The translations under genes and the position numbers were made by a program. Positions 9,241 to 17,546 of a stretch of 64,000 bases of DNA are shown here, one piece after another. Under the pieces are notes generated by a model, which made no database searches, was not told the origin of the DNA, and saw nothing but the letters and a program-made list of their open reading frames with translations. Positions within the stretch are counted from its first letter, which is position 1. Every line of letters starts with the position of its first letter. Source of the DNA: an uncultured Paraprevotella sp. (GTDB taxonomy: Bacteria > Bacteroidota > Bacteroidia > Bacteroidales > Bacteroidaceae); contig CALUKY010000004.1 in the NCBI GenBank assembly GCA_944321345.1, positions 62,001 through 126,000 of the forward strand. The letters are read 5' to 3'.

Positions 9241-10574
9241 TTAGAATTCTGATTCTTTAAAAACAAAGACGAATTCTCCTTTTCTGTTGATACAACCGAC
9301 GTTTCCAGGTTGTTGCGGTCCGTTCGGAAAATCTACACAAAAAGTAAGTCCATCAGAGAACGGATAAAATATTCTTTCTGCACCAAGAATCATGTCTCCC
9401 ATGGGAGTGATAAAACATGATGACATCAGTATATCCCCCTCAGGAGAATAGGACACCAGTTTTTCCAGACTCATACCATTCAAGTTACTTTTAATGAAAG
9501 AAAGATATTTTCCTTGTCTGTTTATGATTGCAATTTGTCCGTCATTTTTTCGTATAAAAGCTTTGCCGTTGTAGAAGGGTAATGCATCTGCTAAACCATT
9601 AAAAACTATATTTCCAGTTGTGTCAATATAACAGTAGGTCATGTCTTTTTTCTTAATTACAGCGAGTCCTTCCTGGAAATAAGATGGTTCAGTGGAATAT
9701 ATGGCAGGGAGTACCATCTTTCCTTGTTTGTTTATGAATCCCCATTTTCCTTCTAAAGTTTTGACAGCGGCAAGTCCTTCGCTGAATCCTTGCGCTTGGG
9801 AGAATTGGGGTGGAATTACCATGTTTCCTTTCGTGTCGATGAATCCATAAAGTCTTTTGAGTAACTGTAAAACGCAGCCAATCCTTCGGAAAAACCTCTT
9901 GGCGGTTGGATATGTGCCCAAGAATCTACTCGTTCTGTCAGATTTTTAAAGACTTGATTTCCTTTGGTATCAAAGTATACACTATACGTCTGATTGGAGA
10001 ATCCTTCTCTTGTGGATACAAATCCTGTTGCTACACCTTCTACAAAATTGGTAACCCGATAGCAAGGAAGCTGTTTTATCACTTCTCCCTTTTTGTTAAT
10101 CAGCCCTGTTCCTCCGTTTTTCAGGTTTACAGGGCAAACTCCATCCTGAAAATATGGATAGGGGTCTATAGAGCGTATTGGGTAGGTAAAATTGAACAGC
10201 ACATTACCTAATGTGTCAACAAAGAAATATTTTTTGTCTGGTGTCTTGACAAATCCTGCTCCGTCTGAAAAGTATATATGATTGATGTAGATTGCCGGAT
10301 CATTGTCTACTGTGAAAACTTTTGTAATGGGAGTCAGATGTGGAGTTGGCATTTCGGTTTTACCATCAAATGCATTGGCTTGGTAAATACCGTTAATGTA
10401 TCTGTTTTCTTGTTCTGTTTTTGAATTAGATTCCTGATTGGAATTCTTTTCTGGAGTAGTCGGTGTTTCCAGAAATTTGTCTAACGCTTTACCTAATTTT
10501 TTCAGGAACTGCGCTTCACTTGTTTGGCTGATTCCGAATACCAGACAGGTCATTAATAAAATTTTTCTTTACAT
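9241..10574 (-). pseudogene. broken WG-repeat secreted protein
   Basis: Two adjacent frames on the minus strand form one protein of about 440 residues. The first frame (10553 down to 9816) begins with a signal-like region and WG-type repeats. The second (down to 9241) continues them: LYGFIDTKGNMVIPP, KWGFINKQGKMVLPA, TYCYIDTTGNIVFNG. The frames join near 9855, where a run of four A would restore reading if it had five. There is a second lesion: the natural start ATG at 10572-10574 is followed directly by TAA (M-stop-R-K-I-L-L-M), where lysine AAA would give a normal signal peptide MKRKILLMTCLVFG. WG-repeat proteins are usually surface or secreted proteins of unknown function. The double damage points to true decay rather than one sequencing error. 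Confidence 0.75.
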
Positions 10575-10790
10575 AATTGATTGAGTTTTGAATGTTTGTA
10601 GAATGATCAGGGTCGATGTTGTGCCCCTGATTTTATTGATTGATCGTTTAAATTTATTAAATAGATTAATAACTGTTTTTTAAAACAAGGATTTCCTGAA
10701 AAAAGTCTTCCCTTGTTTTTCTCAGAAAAAAAGAAAAAACAATTAGGAAATGTGTTTTGGCGGGAGTTCTTGAAAGTGAATGTAAAAAAA

Positions 10791-10833
10791 TCCCCACCTT
10801 CTAAAACAAGAATTTTATTTCAGAAGGTGGGGA
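10791..10833 (-). terminator. terminator of the first GHL10 gene
   Basis: Perfect 12-base stem TCCCCACCTTCT / AGAAGGTGGGGA. On the minus strand it is followed by a run of seven T, as expected of an intrinsic terminator. Confidence 0.88.
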
Positions 10834-10854
10834 TTGGTAATGAGATACGGTTTC

Positions 10855-12588
10855 TTATTTGATAAATTCACCCAACGGGCGGGAATAGCCTTCGCTCTCT
10901 AAGGTCCGTACCTGATACACTCCTTTGGTCAGTCCGTCTGTGCGGTATTGCTGCCGGTAAGGTTCTGTGCGGAGCAAACGACCCTGCATGTCCAGAATGA
11001 TGAAAAATTCCGCTTTGCTTTCCGGAAGCCGCAGGGTAATGCCGTCTTCGTCCATAGAGACCTGACCGTGTGGACGCAGAGCTGCTCGTTCCTGTTGTTC
11101 TAACAATTCATTTGGAGTGGCCGCCACACTTTCGTTGCCCGAACGGTCGGTCGCGGTTACGGCAAAGTGATAACCATACAGTCCTACATACATCGGATTG
11201 AATTCAAATACCGTGTCGCGCATGGCGGTACGGATCAGATTGCGAGCCTGGGTAATATCCACCGGATAGGTGCGTGAGGCATAGACATTATAGCGTACAT
11301 CGTGACCGTTCACTGCGTCGTAGGAGCGGTTCCAGGATAGAGAAGCATGGTACTGCGACATGTTGGTCTGCGGACTTCCCGGAGCTGATGGTGCTATGGA
11401 ATCCATACTGTTGCATACCGGAGTCAGTGCCGGGTATGGATAGTAAAAGGTTTTCAGGTAATCATACAGCCCTTTTACATTATCCAACAGGAATTCGGTG
11501 CGGAAATAGGCCTGTCCCGGAATATGTTCTTTACGGATGAATTGCAGTTCGCGTTCAATTACTTCCAGATCCCAATCCTTTTCACGTTCGCTTAAGAAAT
11601 AAATTCCCAGTCCCGGAATTGCCGGCTTATTACCCGAGTCCTCTTTCCAGTCTATCGCAAAAGGATAGAAATGATTGCCCTGGAAATACATCATCGGGAA
11701 GAGCATATCGTGAATTCCTTCCTTCATCCATTTCTGGGCGTCCTGATACACGGCGTCGTAGGCATTCCATCCGAAAGAGGAGAAGCGGGTCAGATCACGG
11801 TATTTCCCAATGGGTGAACTGCTCACCTTGACCCACGGTTTTAGGGTCTTCACCGTACGGTACATCTGTTCTACGCAACGGGTGATGTTGTCACGGCGCC
11901 AGATGGCTTTGTCCTTTCCCTTGCCATATTTGCGATAAGTAGTCTGGTCGGGAAAACTGCGTGCATTTTCCGGATAGCGTATGTAATCAAAATGAATACC
12001 GTCTACATCATAATTGCGGACAATCTCTTCGCACAGTGAGCTCAGATAATCGGCTGTACCCGGCATGCCCGGGTCGAGATACCAGGTGTCGTTGTGTCTT
12101 TTACACAGCGACGGGTGCTTTTTCAGTACCGATTTGCTGCCCAACGCTTTGGCTGCAGAAGTCTTGAAACAAGGGATGGTCACTATCCAGGCATGCAGTT
12201 CCATGCCCCGTTCGTGGCAGGCTTCTATGGCAAATGCCAATGGGTCGTAACCCGGGTCTCGTCCCACTGTACCACTTATGCTTTTGTCCCACGGTTCGAT
12301 GGCCGAGGGGTAAATCACCGTACCTCGTACGCGGGTTTGCAGCAGTACGGTGTTGATCCGGATTTTTTTCAGGCTGTCCAGAATCTCGCATAGTTCCTGT
12401 TGTTGTTTCCGTCGCGAAACCTCGTCTGTAGCCTTGGTTTTCGGCCAGTCCAGACCGCTCAGTGTAGTCAGCCACACGGCACGGCTTTCTCGTTTGGGAG
12501 AATCGGTACCTCCTACATAGTCCGTTGCCTTTGCCGGCATGATCCACAGAAATGCCAGAAAAAGGCTGTATATCATTTTAATTTTCAT
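10855..12588 (-). CDS. GHL10-family (DUF187, YngK-like) secreted glycoside hydrolase-like protein
   Basis: A 577-residue exported protein with signal peptide MKIKMIYSLFLAFLWIMPAKA. The catalytic-type TIM-barrel spans about 30-380 and includes ESRAVWLTTLSGLDWP, INTVLLQTRVRGTVIYPS, MELHAWIVTIP and the acidic motif VDGIHFDYIRYP typical of GHL10. It is followed by a fibronectin-like region (SLSWNRSYDAVNGHDVRYNVY, about 410-490) and a C-terminal sorting-like domain (FFIILDMQGRLLRTEPYRQQY...LTKGVYQVR) near 525-565. GHL10 proteins are thought to act on peptidoglycan or other glycans; substrate is not established. A paralogue is encoded at 28995. Upstream at 12620-12627 the minus strand reads TAACTTTG, a possible -7 box. 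Confidence 0.88.
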   Translation of the reverse strand: MKIKMIYSLFLAFLWIMPAKATDYVGGTDSPKRESRAVWLTTLSGLDWPKTKATDEVSRRKQQQELCEILDSLKKIRINTVLLQTRVRGTVIYPSAIEPWDKSISGTVGRDPGYDPLAFAIEACHERGMELHAWIVTIPCFKTSAAKALGSKSVLKKHPSLCKRHNDTWYLDPGMPGTADYLSSLCEEIVRNYDVDGIHFDYIRYPENARSFPDQTTYRKYGKGKDKAIWRRDNITRCVEQMYRTVKTLKPWVKVSSSPIGKYRDLTRFSSFGWNAYDAVYQDAQKWMKEGIHDMLFPMMYFQGNHFYPFAIDWKEDSGNKPAIPGLGIYFLSEREKDWDLEVIERELQFIRKEHIPGQAYFRTEFLLDNVKGLYDYLKTFYYPYPALTPVCNSMDSIAPSAPGSPQTNMSQYHASLSWNRSYDAVNGHDVRYNVYASRTYPVDITQARNLIRTAMRDTVFEFNPMYVGLYGYHFAVTATDRSGNESVAATPNELLEQQERAALRPHGQVSMDEDGITLRLPESKAEFFIILDMQGRLLRTEPYRQQYRTDGLTKGVYQVRTLESEGYSRPLGEFIK

Positions 12589-12690
12589 TGCTTTTCTGAT
12601 TGTTTTTGAATCCCAGATACAAAGTTAAGATATTCTGTGCCGTCGGAAAAGTTTTTTTTTGTTCCACTCTCTAATAATCCTTAAATTTGT

Positions 12691-12698
12691 TACATTTG
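12691..12698 (+). promoter_or_regulatory. -7 box (TACATTTG) of the cstA operon
   Basis: TACATTTG fits TAnnTTTG and ends 24 bases before the cstA ATG at 12723. A -33 box at the right spacing is not clear. Confidence 0.45.
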
Positions 12699-12722
12699 CA
12701 GGAAACAACAAAACAATTTATC

Positions 12723-14162
12723 ATGACAACTTTTGTAATAGCATTATGTGCTCTGGTTTTGGGCTATTTGATTTACGGCTCTTTTGTAGAGCGTGTGTTT
12801 GGAGCCGACCCTAAGCGTAAGACTCCCTGTCATACGCATCAGGACGGAGTGGACTATATTCCGATGCCCACCTGGAAAGTCTATCTCATCCAGTTTTTGA
12901 ATATTGCCGGTACCGGTCCCATCTTCGGTGCGATTATGGGCATTCTGTTCGGTCCGGCCGCATATTTATGGATTGTGCTTGGCTGTATTTTCGGCGGTGC
13001 GGTGCACGATTATTTTTCCGGTATGATTTCCATACGCAAGGCAGGCATGAGTCTGCCCGAGATTGTGGGTGATGAATTGGGAGGAGGCGTGCGGCAGGTG
13101 ATGCGTGTCTTTTCTCTGGTGCTGATGATTCTGGTGGGAACCGTCTTTGTAACCACACCCGCCGGGTTGCTGGCTTCGATGACACCCACTTGGGGATTTT
13201 GGGGGAGCGCAACTTTCTGGAGTGTAGTGATTTTTATCTACTATATTCTGGCCACTCTGTTGCCGATCGACGCACTCATCGGACGCATCTATCCGGTCTT
13301 CGGCGGAGCGTTGCTGATCATGGCGGTGGGGGTGCTCTACGGACTGTTTACACACGACAACTGGATGCCTGAGATCGGTGATGCCTTTACAAACCATCAT
13401 CCCAACGCCAACCTGCCCATCTTTCCGATGCTTTTCATTACGATAGCCTGCGGTGCCGTGAGCGGTTTCCATGCCACACAGAGCCCGATGATGGCCCGTT
13501 GCATCAAGAATGAGAAACTCGGTCGCCGTGTGTTCTACGGAGCGATGATCACGGAAGGTATCGTAGCTATGATCTGGGCTGCCGCCGCCATCAAGTATGC
13601 CGGTGGTTACGGACAGTTGCAGGCATTGCTCACGTCCGAAGGCAATTCCAATCCGGCGCTGATCGTGAATTTCATCTGTAATGACTGGATGGGAACTGTC
13701 GGTGCTGTGCTGGCCATATTGGGAGTGGTGGCCGCTCCGGTCACTTCCGGCGATACCGCTTTCCGTTGTGCCCGTCTCATCGCATCCGATTTTCTGAAAA
13801 TCCGACAGGACACCTTGTGGCGCCGTCTGGTCATCTCTTTGCCGCTTTTTGTTATCGCTGCCGTTTTAATGAATATTAATTTTGATATATTGTGGCGTTA
13901 TTTTGCATGGTTTAATCAAACTTTGTCTATCTTTACTTTCTGGACAATAACCGTATGGCTGGCGCGTCACAAGAAGAACTTCTACATCACGCTTTTTCCC
14001 GGTCTGTTTATGACGGCGGTGTGTACTTCTTATATTCTGGTGGCGCCCGAAGGTTTCTCCCTTCCTTATTATTGGAGCATAGCCGGAGGATTGGTGGTGA
14101 CCGTATTGCTGCTGGTTCTGTTTGTCCGTTGGTATTATAACTTTAAAAAAGAATTGGCATGA
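12723..14162 (+). CDS. CstA-family carbon starvation protein (peptide/pyruvate transporter)
   Basis: A 479-residue polytopic inner-membrane protein with the CstA hallmarks: early FVERVFGADPKRKTPC, DGVDYIPMPTWKVYLIQFLNIAGTGPIFG, GGAVHDYFSGMISIRKAGMSLPE, and in the centre ACGAVSGFHATQSPMMARCIKNEK. The family imports peptides or pyruvate in starving cells. This is the shorter form (about 480 residues) found in Bacteroidetes, rather than the roughly 700-residue enterobacterial one. The start at 12723 fits the -7 box and removes an unlikely 12-residue extension. It overlaps the next gene by four bases (ATGA), so translational coupling is likely. Confidence 0.9.
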   Translation: MTTFVIALCALVLGYLIYGSFVERVFGADPKRKTPCHTHQDGVDYIPMPTWKVYLIQFLNIAGTGPIFGAIMGILFGPAAYLWIVLGCIFGGAVHDYFSGMISIRKAGMSLPEIVGDELGGGVRQVMRVFSLVLMILVGTVFVTTPAGLLASMTPTWGFWGSATFWSVVIFIYYILATLLPIDALIGRIYPVFGGALLIMAVGVLYGLFTHDNWMPEIGDAFTNHHPNANLPIFPMLFITIACGAVSGFHATQSPMMARCIKNEKLGRRVFYGAMITEGIVAMIWAAAAIKYAGGYGQLQALLTSEGNSNPALIVNFICNDWMGTVGAVLAILGVVAAPVTSGDTAFRCARLIASDFLKIRQDTLWRRLVISLPLFVIAAVLMNINFDILWRYFAWFNQTLSIFTFWTITVWLARHKKNFYITLFPGLFMTAVCTSYILVAPEGFSLPYYWSIAGGLVVTVLLLVLFVRWYYNFKKELA

Positions 14163-14416
14163 GAAAAAACAAGATAAGAAAGTCTACCTGGATTCCTTTG
14201 GCCTTTACCCTGTATTCCATTGTGATCTACGCTTACGTGTTGCCACGCAGTACGGCCAGTACGGGAACTATCATCTTTGCTGTCGTTCTGAATGCCTTGA
14301 TCATTCTGGCATTGTGGTGGCTTTATCGTAAAAAGGAAAAGATGGCTTTGGAGCGTGAGCGTGAGCTGATGGACCGTATGCATAAAAAAGGAGACGAGAC
14401 TTCTATTACTAATTAA
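14159..14416 (+). CDS. small membrane protein coupled to cstA
   Basis: 85 residues, with two hydrophobic helices (WIPLAFTLYSIVIYAYVL and GTIIFAVVLNALIILALWWLY) followed by a charged, coiled-coil-like tail (RRKEKMALERERELMDRM). The ATG overlaps the cstA stop codon, so the two are translated together. The layout recalls small accessory subunits found beside CstA transporters, but no specific family is recognised. An accessory or stabilising role is inference from gene order only. Confidence 0.7.
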   Translation: MRKNKIRKSTWIPLAFTLYSIVIYAYVLPRSTASTGTIIFAVVLNALIILALWWLYRKKEKMALERERELMDRMHKKGDETSITN

Positions 14417-14434
14417 TTTCCAAAAACTACCTTT

Positions 14435-14911
14435 ATGAAAAAACTGCTTTTAAGTTTGATGTTTGTGTTGATGGCGGTAGGAGCCAAAGCGCAATTTGAA
14501 AAGAACACTTGCTATTTTTCCACTTCATTTTCCGGATTGAACCTGTCTTATAGCAACAATGAGAAGTTTACTTTTGGTCTGGATCTGAATGGAGGTATCT
14601 TTGTAGAAGACGCATGGATGCTTTATGGAAAATTCGGTTATGGACATACACGCTATGATGATAATGTGTCGCTTGGTGTGGGCGGACGCTATTATATCAA
14701 GCAGAACGGCCTGTATTTAGGTCTGGGCCTGCAGTATGAACATGTGCTTAAAAACGTGAACAACCTGCAGTTGTGCCCGGAAATCGGTTATGCCTTTTTC
14801 CTGAATGAGTTTATCACATTGGAACCGGCCTTGTATTACAACATCAGTCTGAATAACTTTGCCGATGGAAGCAAGGTGGGTCTGAAATTAGGCCTTGGTT
14901 TTTATTTCTAA
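14435..14911 (+). CDS. small outer-membrane beta-barrel protein
   Basis: 158 residues with a lipid-free signal peptide (MKKLLLSLMFVLMAVGAKAQF, cleaved after AKA). The rest alternates hydrophobic and polar residues with many glycines and tyrosines, ending in aromatic-rich strands and a C-terminal FYF (VGLKLGLGFYF), the usual outer-membrane insertion signal. It resembles OmpA/porin-family eight-strand barrels of Bacteroidetes. No function can be assigned. It starts 18 bases after the small membrane gene and is followed by a terminator, so it may be the last gene of the cstA operon. Confidence 0.78.
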   Translation: MKKLLLSLMFVLMAVGAKAQFEKNTCYFSTSFSGLNLSYSNNEKFTFGLDLNGGIFVEDAWMLYGKFGYGHTRYDDNVSLGVGGRYYIKQNGLYLGLGLQYEHVLKNVNNLQLCPEIGYAFFLNEFITLEPALYYNISLNNFADGSKVGLKLGLGFYF

Positions 14912-14934
14912 TTATAATTGTAAGCAGGTTATGG

Positions 14935-14978
14935 CGGTCCGTTTTCTTTTTCGCGGTGCTGGGAAGGAAAACGGACCG
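14935..14978 (+). terminator. terminator after the small barrel gene
   Basis: CGGTCCGTTTTC pairs with GGAAAACGGACCG around a loop of about 20 bases; the downstream flank is TAGTATTTTAAA. Confidence 0.65.
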
Positions 14979-15028
14979 TAGTATTTTAAATCCGTACGTT
15001 TTTGTTTTTATAAAAAAGACTGTTTTTG

Positions 15029-15060
15029 TTTGTAATAATTACAAGAATGTATTATATTTG
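15029..15060 (+). promoter_or_regulatory. Bacteroidetes-type promoter of the NagB-LmbE gene
   Basis: TTTG, 20 bases, then TATATTTG, a full match to the -33/-7 pattern. It predicts a 5' leader of about 60 bases before the ATG at 15127. Confidence 0.65.
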
Positions 15061-15126
15061 TCTCGGGAATCAACGCTTTTGGTGCTGATATTCCTATATT
15101 TATCAATATTAAAAAGATAATGTTTT

Positions 15127-17112
15127 ATGAGAACAAACTTGAGTTCACAGATCAAACTGAACCAGATTCCGGTGCGCTATTATAAGCCGGAGTCGGAAAT
15201 GGAGCGTTCGGCTTTGGCCAGAAACGAACGTGTGCGTACAGATATTTTTGAGTCTGCTTCTGAAGGAGCTTTGGCTTTGGCGCAGAAGGTCAGCAAAATC
15301 ATACGGGACAAGGAACAGCGGGGAGAGGATTGTGTCATCGGCTTGGCCGGTGGCTCTTCTACAGCCGAGGTATACGCCCAGCTGGTGCGTATGAACCGTG
15401 AGGAAGGGCTGAGTTTTGCCCATGTGGTTTTCTTTATCGGTTATGAATACTATCCGTTGCCTTCGGCCGAGGGGGCAAGCAATTACCGTTTTATTCAGGA
15501 AGCCTTCCTGAGCAAGATTGAGTATAAGAAGTGCTATGCCTTGAACGGTACAGTGCCGCAGCAGGATGTAACGGTAGAATGCCGTGCTTTTGAACTGTCC
15601 ATACAGGAATGTGGCGGATTGGATGTCATGTTGCTTGGTATCGGTCAGGGAGGTAATGTATTGCTGAACGAAGCCGGCTCTCAGCCATCATCAAAGACCC
15701 GTCTGATGCTGTTGGGCGAGAACTCCCGTCAAGAGGCTGTAAAGGTATTCGGCAGCAAGGAGCGAGTACCGGTTTGTGCCTTGACCATGGGTATCGCCAC
15801 CATTCTGGCTGCCCGCCATGTCTTCCTGATGGCTTGGGGCGAGGAGAAAGCTGAAGTGGTGTGCCGTGCGGTAGAGGAGAAGATGGCCGAATCTGTTCCG
15901 GCTTCTTTCCTGCAGATGAACAGCGAGGCCCGCGTTTATTTGGATCTGTCATCGGCAGCCAAACTGACCCGTATTCAGCGCCCATGGCTGGTTACTTCCT
16001 GCGATTGGAACAACAAGCTGATCCGAAGCGCTATCGTGTGGTTGTGTGGCGTGACCGGCAAACCGATTCTGAAGCTTACCAATAAAGATTATAACGAGAA
16101 CGGACTGAGTGAGTTGCTGGCTCTTTACGGTTCGGCTTATGATGTGAATATCCGTGTGTTCAATGATTTGCAGCACACCATCACCGGCTGGCCGGGTGGA
16201 AAACCGAACGAGGACGATACCTACCGTCCGGAGCGTGCCAAGCCATATCCGAAACGCGTGGTGATTTTCTCTCCGCATCCAGATGACGACGTTATCTCTA
16301 TGGGTGGAACCTTGCAGCGTCTGGTGCGTCAGAACCATGAGGTGCATGTCGCTTATCAGACTTCCGGAAACATTGCCGTGGGCGATGAAGAGTTAATGCG
16401 CTTCCTGCACTTCATCAATGGTTTCAACCAGTTGTTCAACGACAGCAAGGATGAGGTGATCCGTGAGAAGTATGCCGAGATCAAGAAATTCCTGAACGAA
16501 AAGCAGTCCGGTGATTTTGATACCCGTGATATTCTCACGATCAAAGGTCTGATCCGTCGTGGCGAGGCCCGTCTGGCAAGCACTTACAGCGGTATTCCGT
16601 TGAATCGTGTACACTTCCTCGACCTGCCGTTCTATGAAACCGGAAAGATTCAGAAGAATCCGATCAGCGAGGCAGATATCGAAATCGTGCTGAACCTGCT
16701 GCGTGAAGTGAAGCCTCATCAGATCTTTGTTGCCGGCGACCTGGCCGATCCGCACGGAACACACCGTGTATGTACCGATGCCGTATTTGCCGCTATCGAT
16801 ATCGAGAAGGAAAATGGTGCCGAGTGGCTGAAGGATTGCCGCATCTGGATGTACCGCGGTGCCTGGGCCGAGTGGGAGATTGAAAACATTGAGATGGTTG
16901 TGCCTATCAGTCCGGAAGAGCTCCGCTTCAAGCGTAACGCTATCCTGAAGCACGCGTCACAGATGGAAAGCGCTCCGTTCTTAGGTAACGACGAGCGTCT
17001 GTTCTGGCAGCGTTCTGAGGACCGCAATCACGGAACAGCCGAGCTGTATCAGGCTTTGGGTCTGGCTTCATATGAGGCTATGGAGGCCTTTGTGGAATAT
17101 ATCCCGCTGTAA
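15127..17112 (+). CDS. NagB-like (glucosamine-6-phosphate isomerase/deaminase) domain fused to LmbE-type deacetylase domain
   Basis: 661 residues with two domains. The N-terminal half (about 40-300) is the NagB sugar-phosphate isomerase fold, with the phosphate loop GLAGGSSTAEVYAQLVRM near 76. The C-terminal half (about 375-640) is LmbE-like, with the zinc motif SPHPDDDVISMGG near 381 and DPHGTHRVC near 543. It is usually annotated glucosamine-6-phosphate deaminase. However, where E. coli NagB has GVGNDGHIAFNE, this protein has GIGQGGNVLLNE: the catalytic Asp and His are Gly and Asn. The MDEY aspartate is also missing (FIGYEYYPLP). The LmbE zinc motif is intact. As I recall, Bacteroidales homologues share this pattern, so the true reaction may be amino-sugar deacetylation or something else. 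Terminator and promoter make it a single-gene unit. Confidence 0.85.
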   Translation: MRTNLSSQIKLNQIPVRYYKPESEMERSALARNERVRTDIFESASEGALALAQKVSKIIRDKEQRGEDCVIGLAGGSSTAEVYAQLVRMNREEGLSFAHVVFFIGYEYYPLPSAEGASNYRFIQEAFLSKIEYKKCYALNGTVPQQDVTVECRAFELSIQECGGLDVMLLGIGQGGNVLLNEAGSQPSSKTRLMLLGENSRQEAVKVFGSKERVPVCALTMGIATILAARHVFLMAWGEEKAEVVCRAVEEKMAESVPASFLQMNSEARVYLDLSSAAKLTRIQRPWLVTSCDWNNKLIRSAIVWLCGVTGKPILKLTNKDYNENGLSELLALYGSAYDVNIRVFNDLQHTITGWPGGKPNEDDTYRPERAKPYPKRVVIFSPHPDDDVISMGGTLQRLVRQNHEVHVAYQTSGNIAVGDEELMRFLHFINGFNQLFNDSKDEVIREKYAEIKKFLNEKQSGDFDTRDILTIKGLIRRGEARLASTYSGIPLNRVHFLDLPFYETGKIQKNPISEADIEIVLNLLREVKPHQIFVAGDLADPHGTHRVCTDAVFAAIDIEKENGAEWLKDCRIWMYRGAWAEWEIENIEMVVPISPEELRFKRNAILKHASQMESAPFLGNDERLFWQRSEDRNHGTAELYQALGLASYEAMEAFVEYIPL

Positions 17113-17135
17113 TCAATACTTTATTGGATAAAAAT

Positions 17136-17176
17136 AAAGCCCTCAAAACAGTTTTTCGGACTGTTTTGAGGGCTTT
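17136..17176 (+). terminator. terminator of the NagB-LmbE gene
   Basis: AAAGCCCTCAAAACAGT and ACTGTTTTGAGGGCTTT form a perfect 17-base stem. Confidence 0.9.
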
Positions 17177-17268
17177 CTGTACGTTTTAACCGACACCTAA
17201 ATCTGTGTTTTCTATCAGAATTTCAATTTAAGGTTCATGGAAGGGCGTCGGGTATATTTCCTGAAAAA

Positions 17269-17493
17269 CTAGTGGACATGTTCTTCATTATGCTTCACGG
17301 GATTTGAGTTGTTGCAGAATACGTTAATGCTGAAATACTCAAACAGGCGGCGTGCCGAGGTAATGTCTTGCAGAATATAATGCCTTCGCATGTCTGATCT
17401 TGCGTGCAGTACGGCAGACAGATATGGCTGTTGTTTGGATGAGAACGATTTTTGGTATATGTAAATGGATTTTTTTTGACATTGTCGTGTTGG
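17269..17493 (-). pseudogene. possible gene remnant in the gap 17177-17546
   Basis: The minus strand is open for about 74 codons without a usable start. It has a protein-like composition at its end (DMRRHYILQDITSARRLFEY ... NSNPVKHNEEHVH, stop at 17269). No upstream start, promoter or family is recognised, so this is either the C-terminal stump of a lost gene or chance. The remainder of the gap holds only the promoter of the first leucine-rich repeat gene. Confidence 0.25.
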
Positions 17494-17517
17494 TTAGATT
17501 GTAAATTTATATCTTTG
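17488..17517 (+). promoter_or_regulatory. promoter of the first BspA-like gene
   Basis: TATCTTTG at 17510-17517 fits the -7 consensus, with a partial -33 (TGTTGG near 17488) at about the right spacing. This supports the ATG at 17547 as start rather than the in-frame GTG at 17517, which lies in the -7 box itself. Confidence 0.5.
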
Positions 17518-17546
17518 TGAAAATAAAATGTATAAATATTTCAAGT

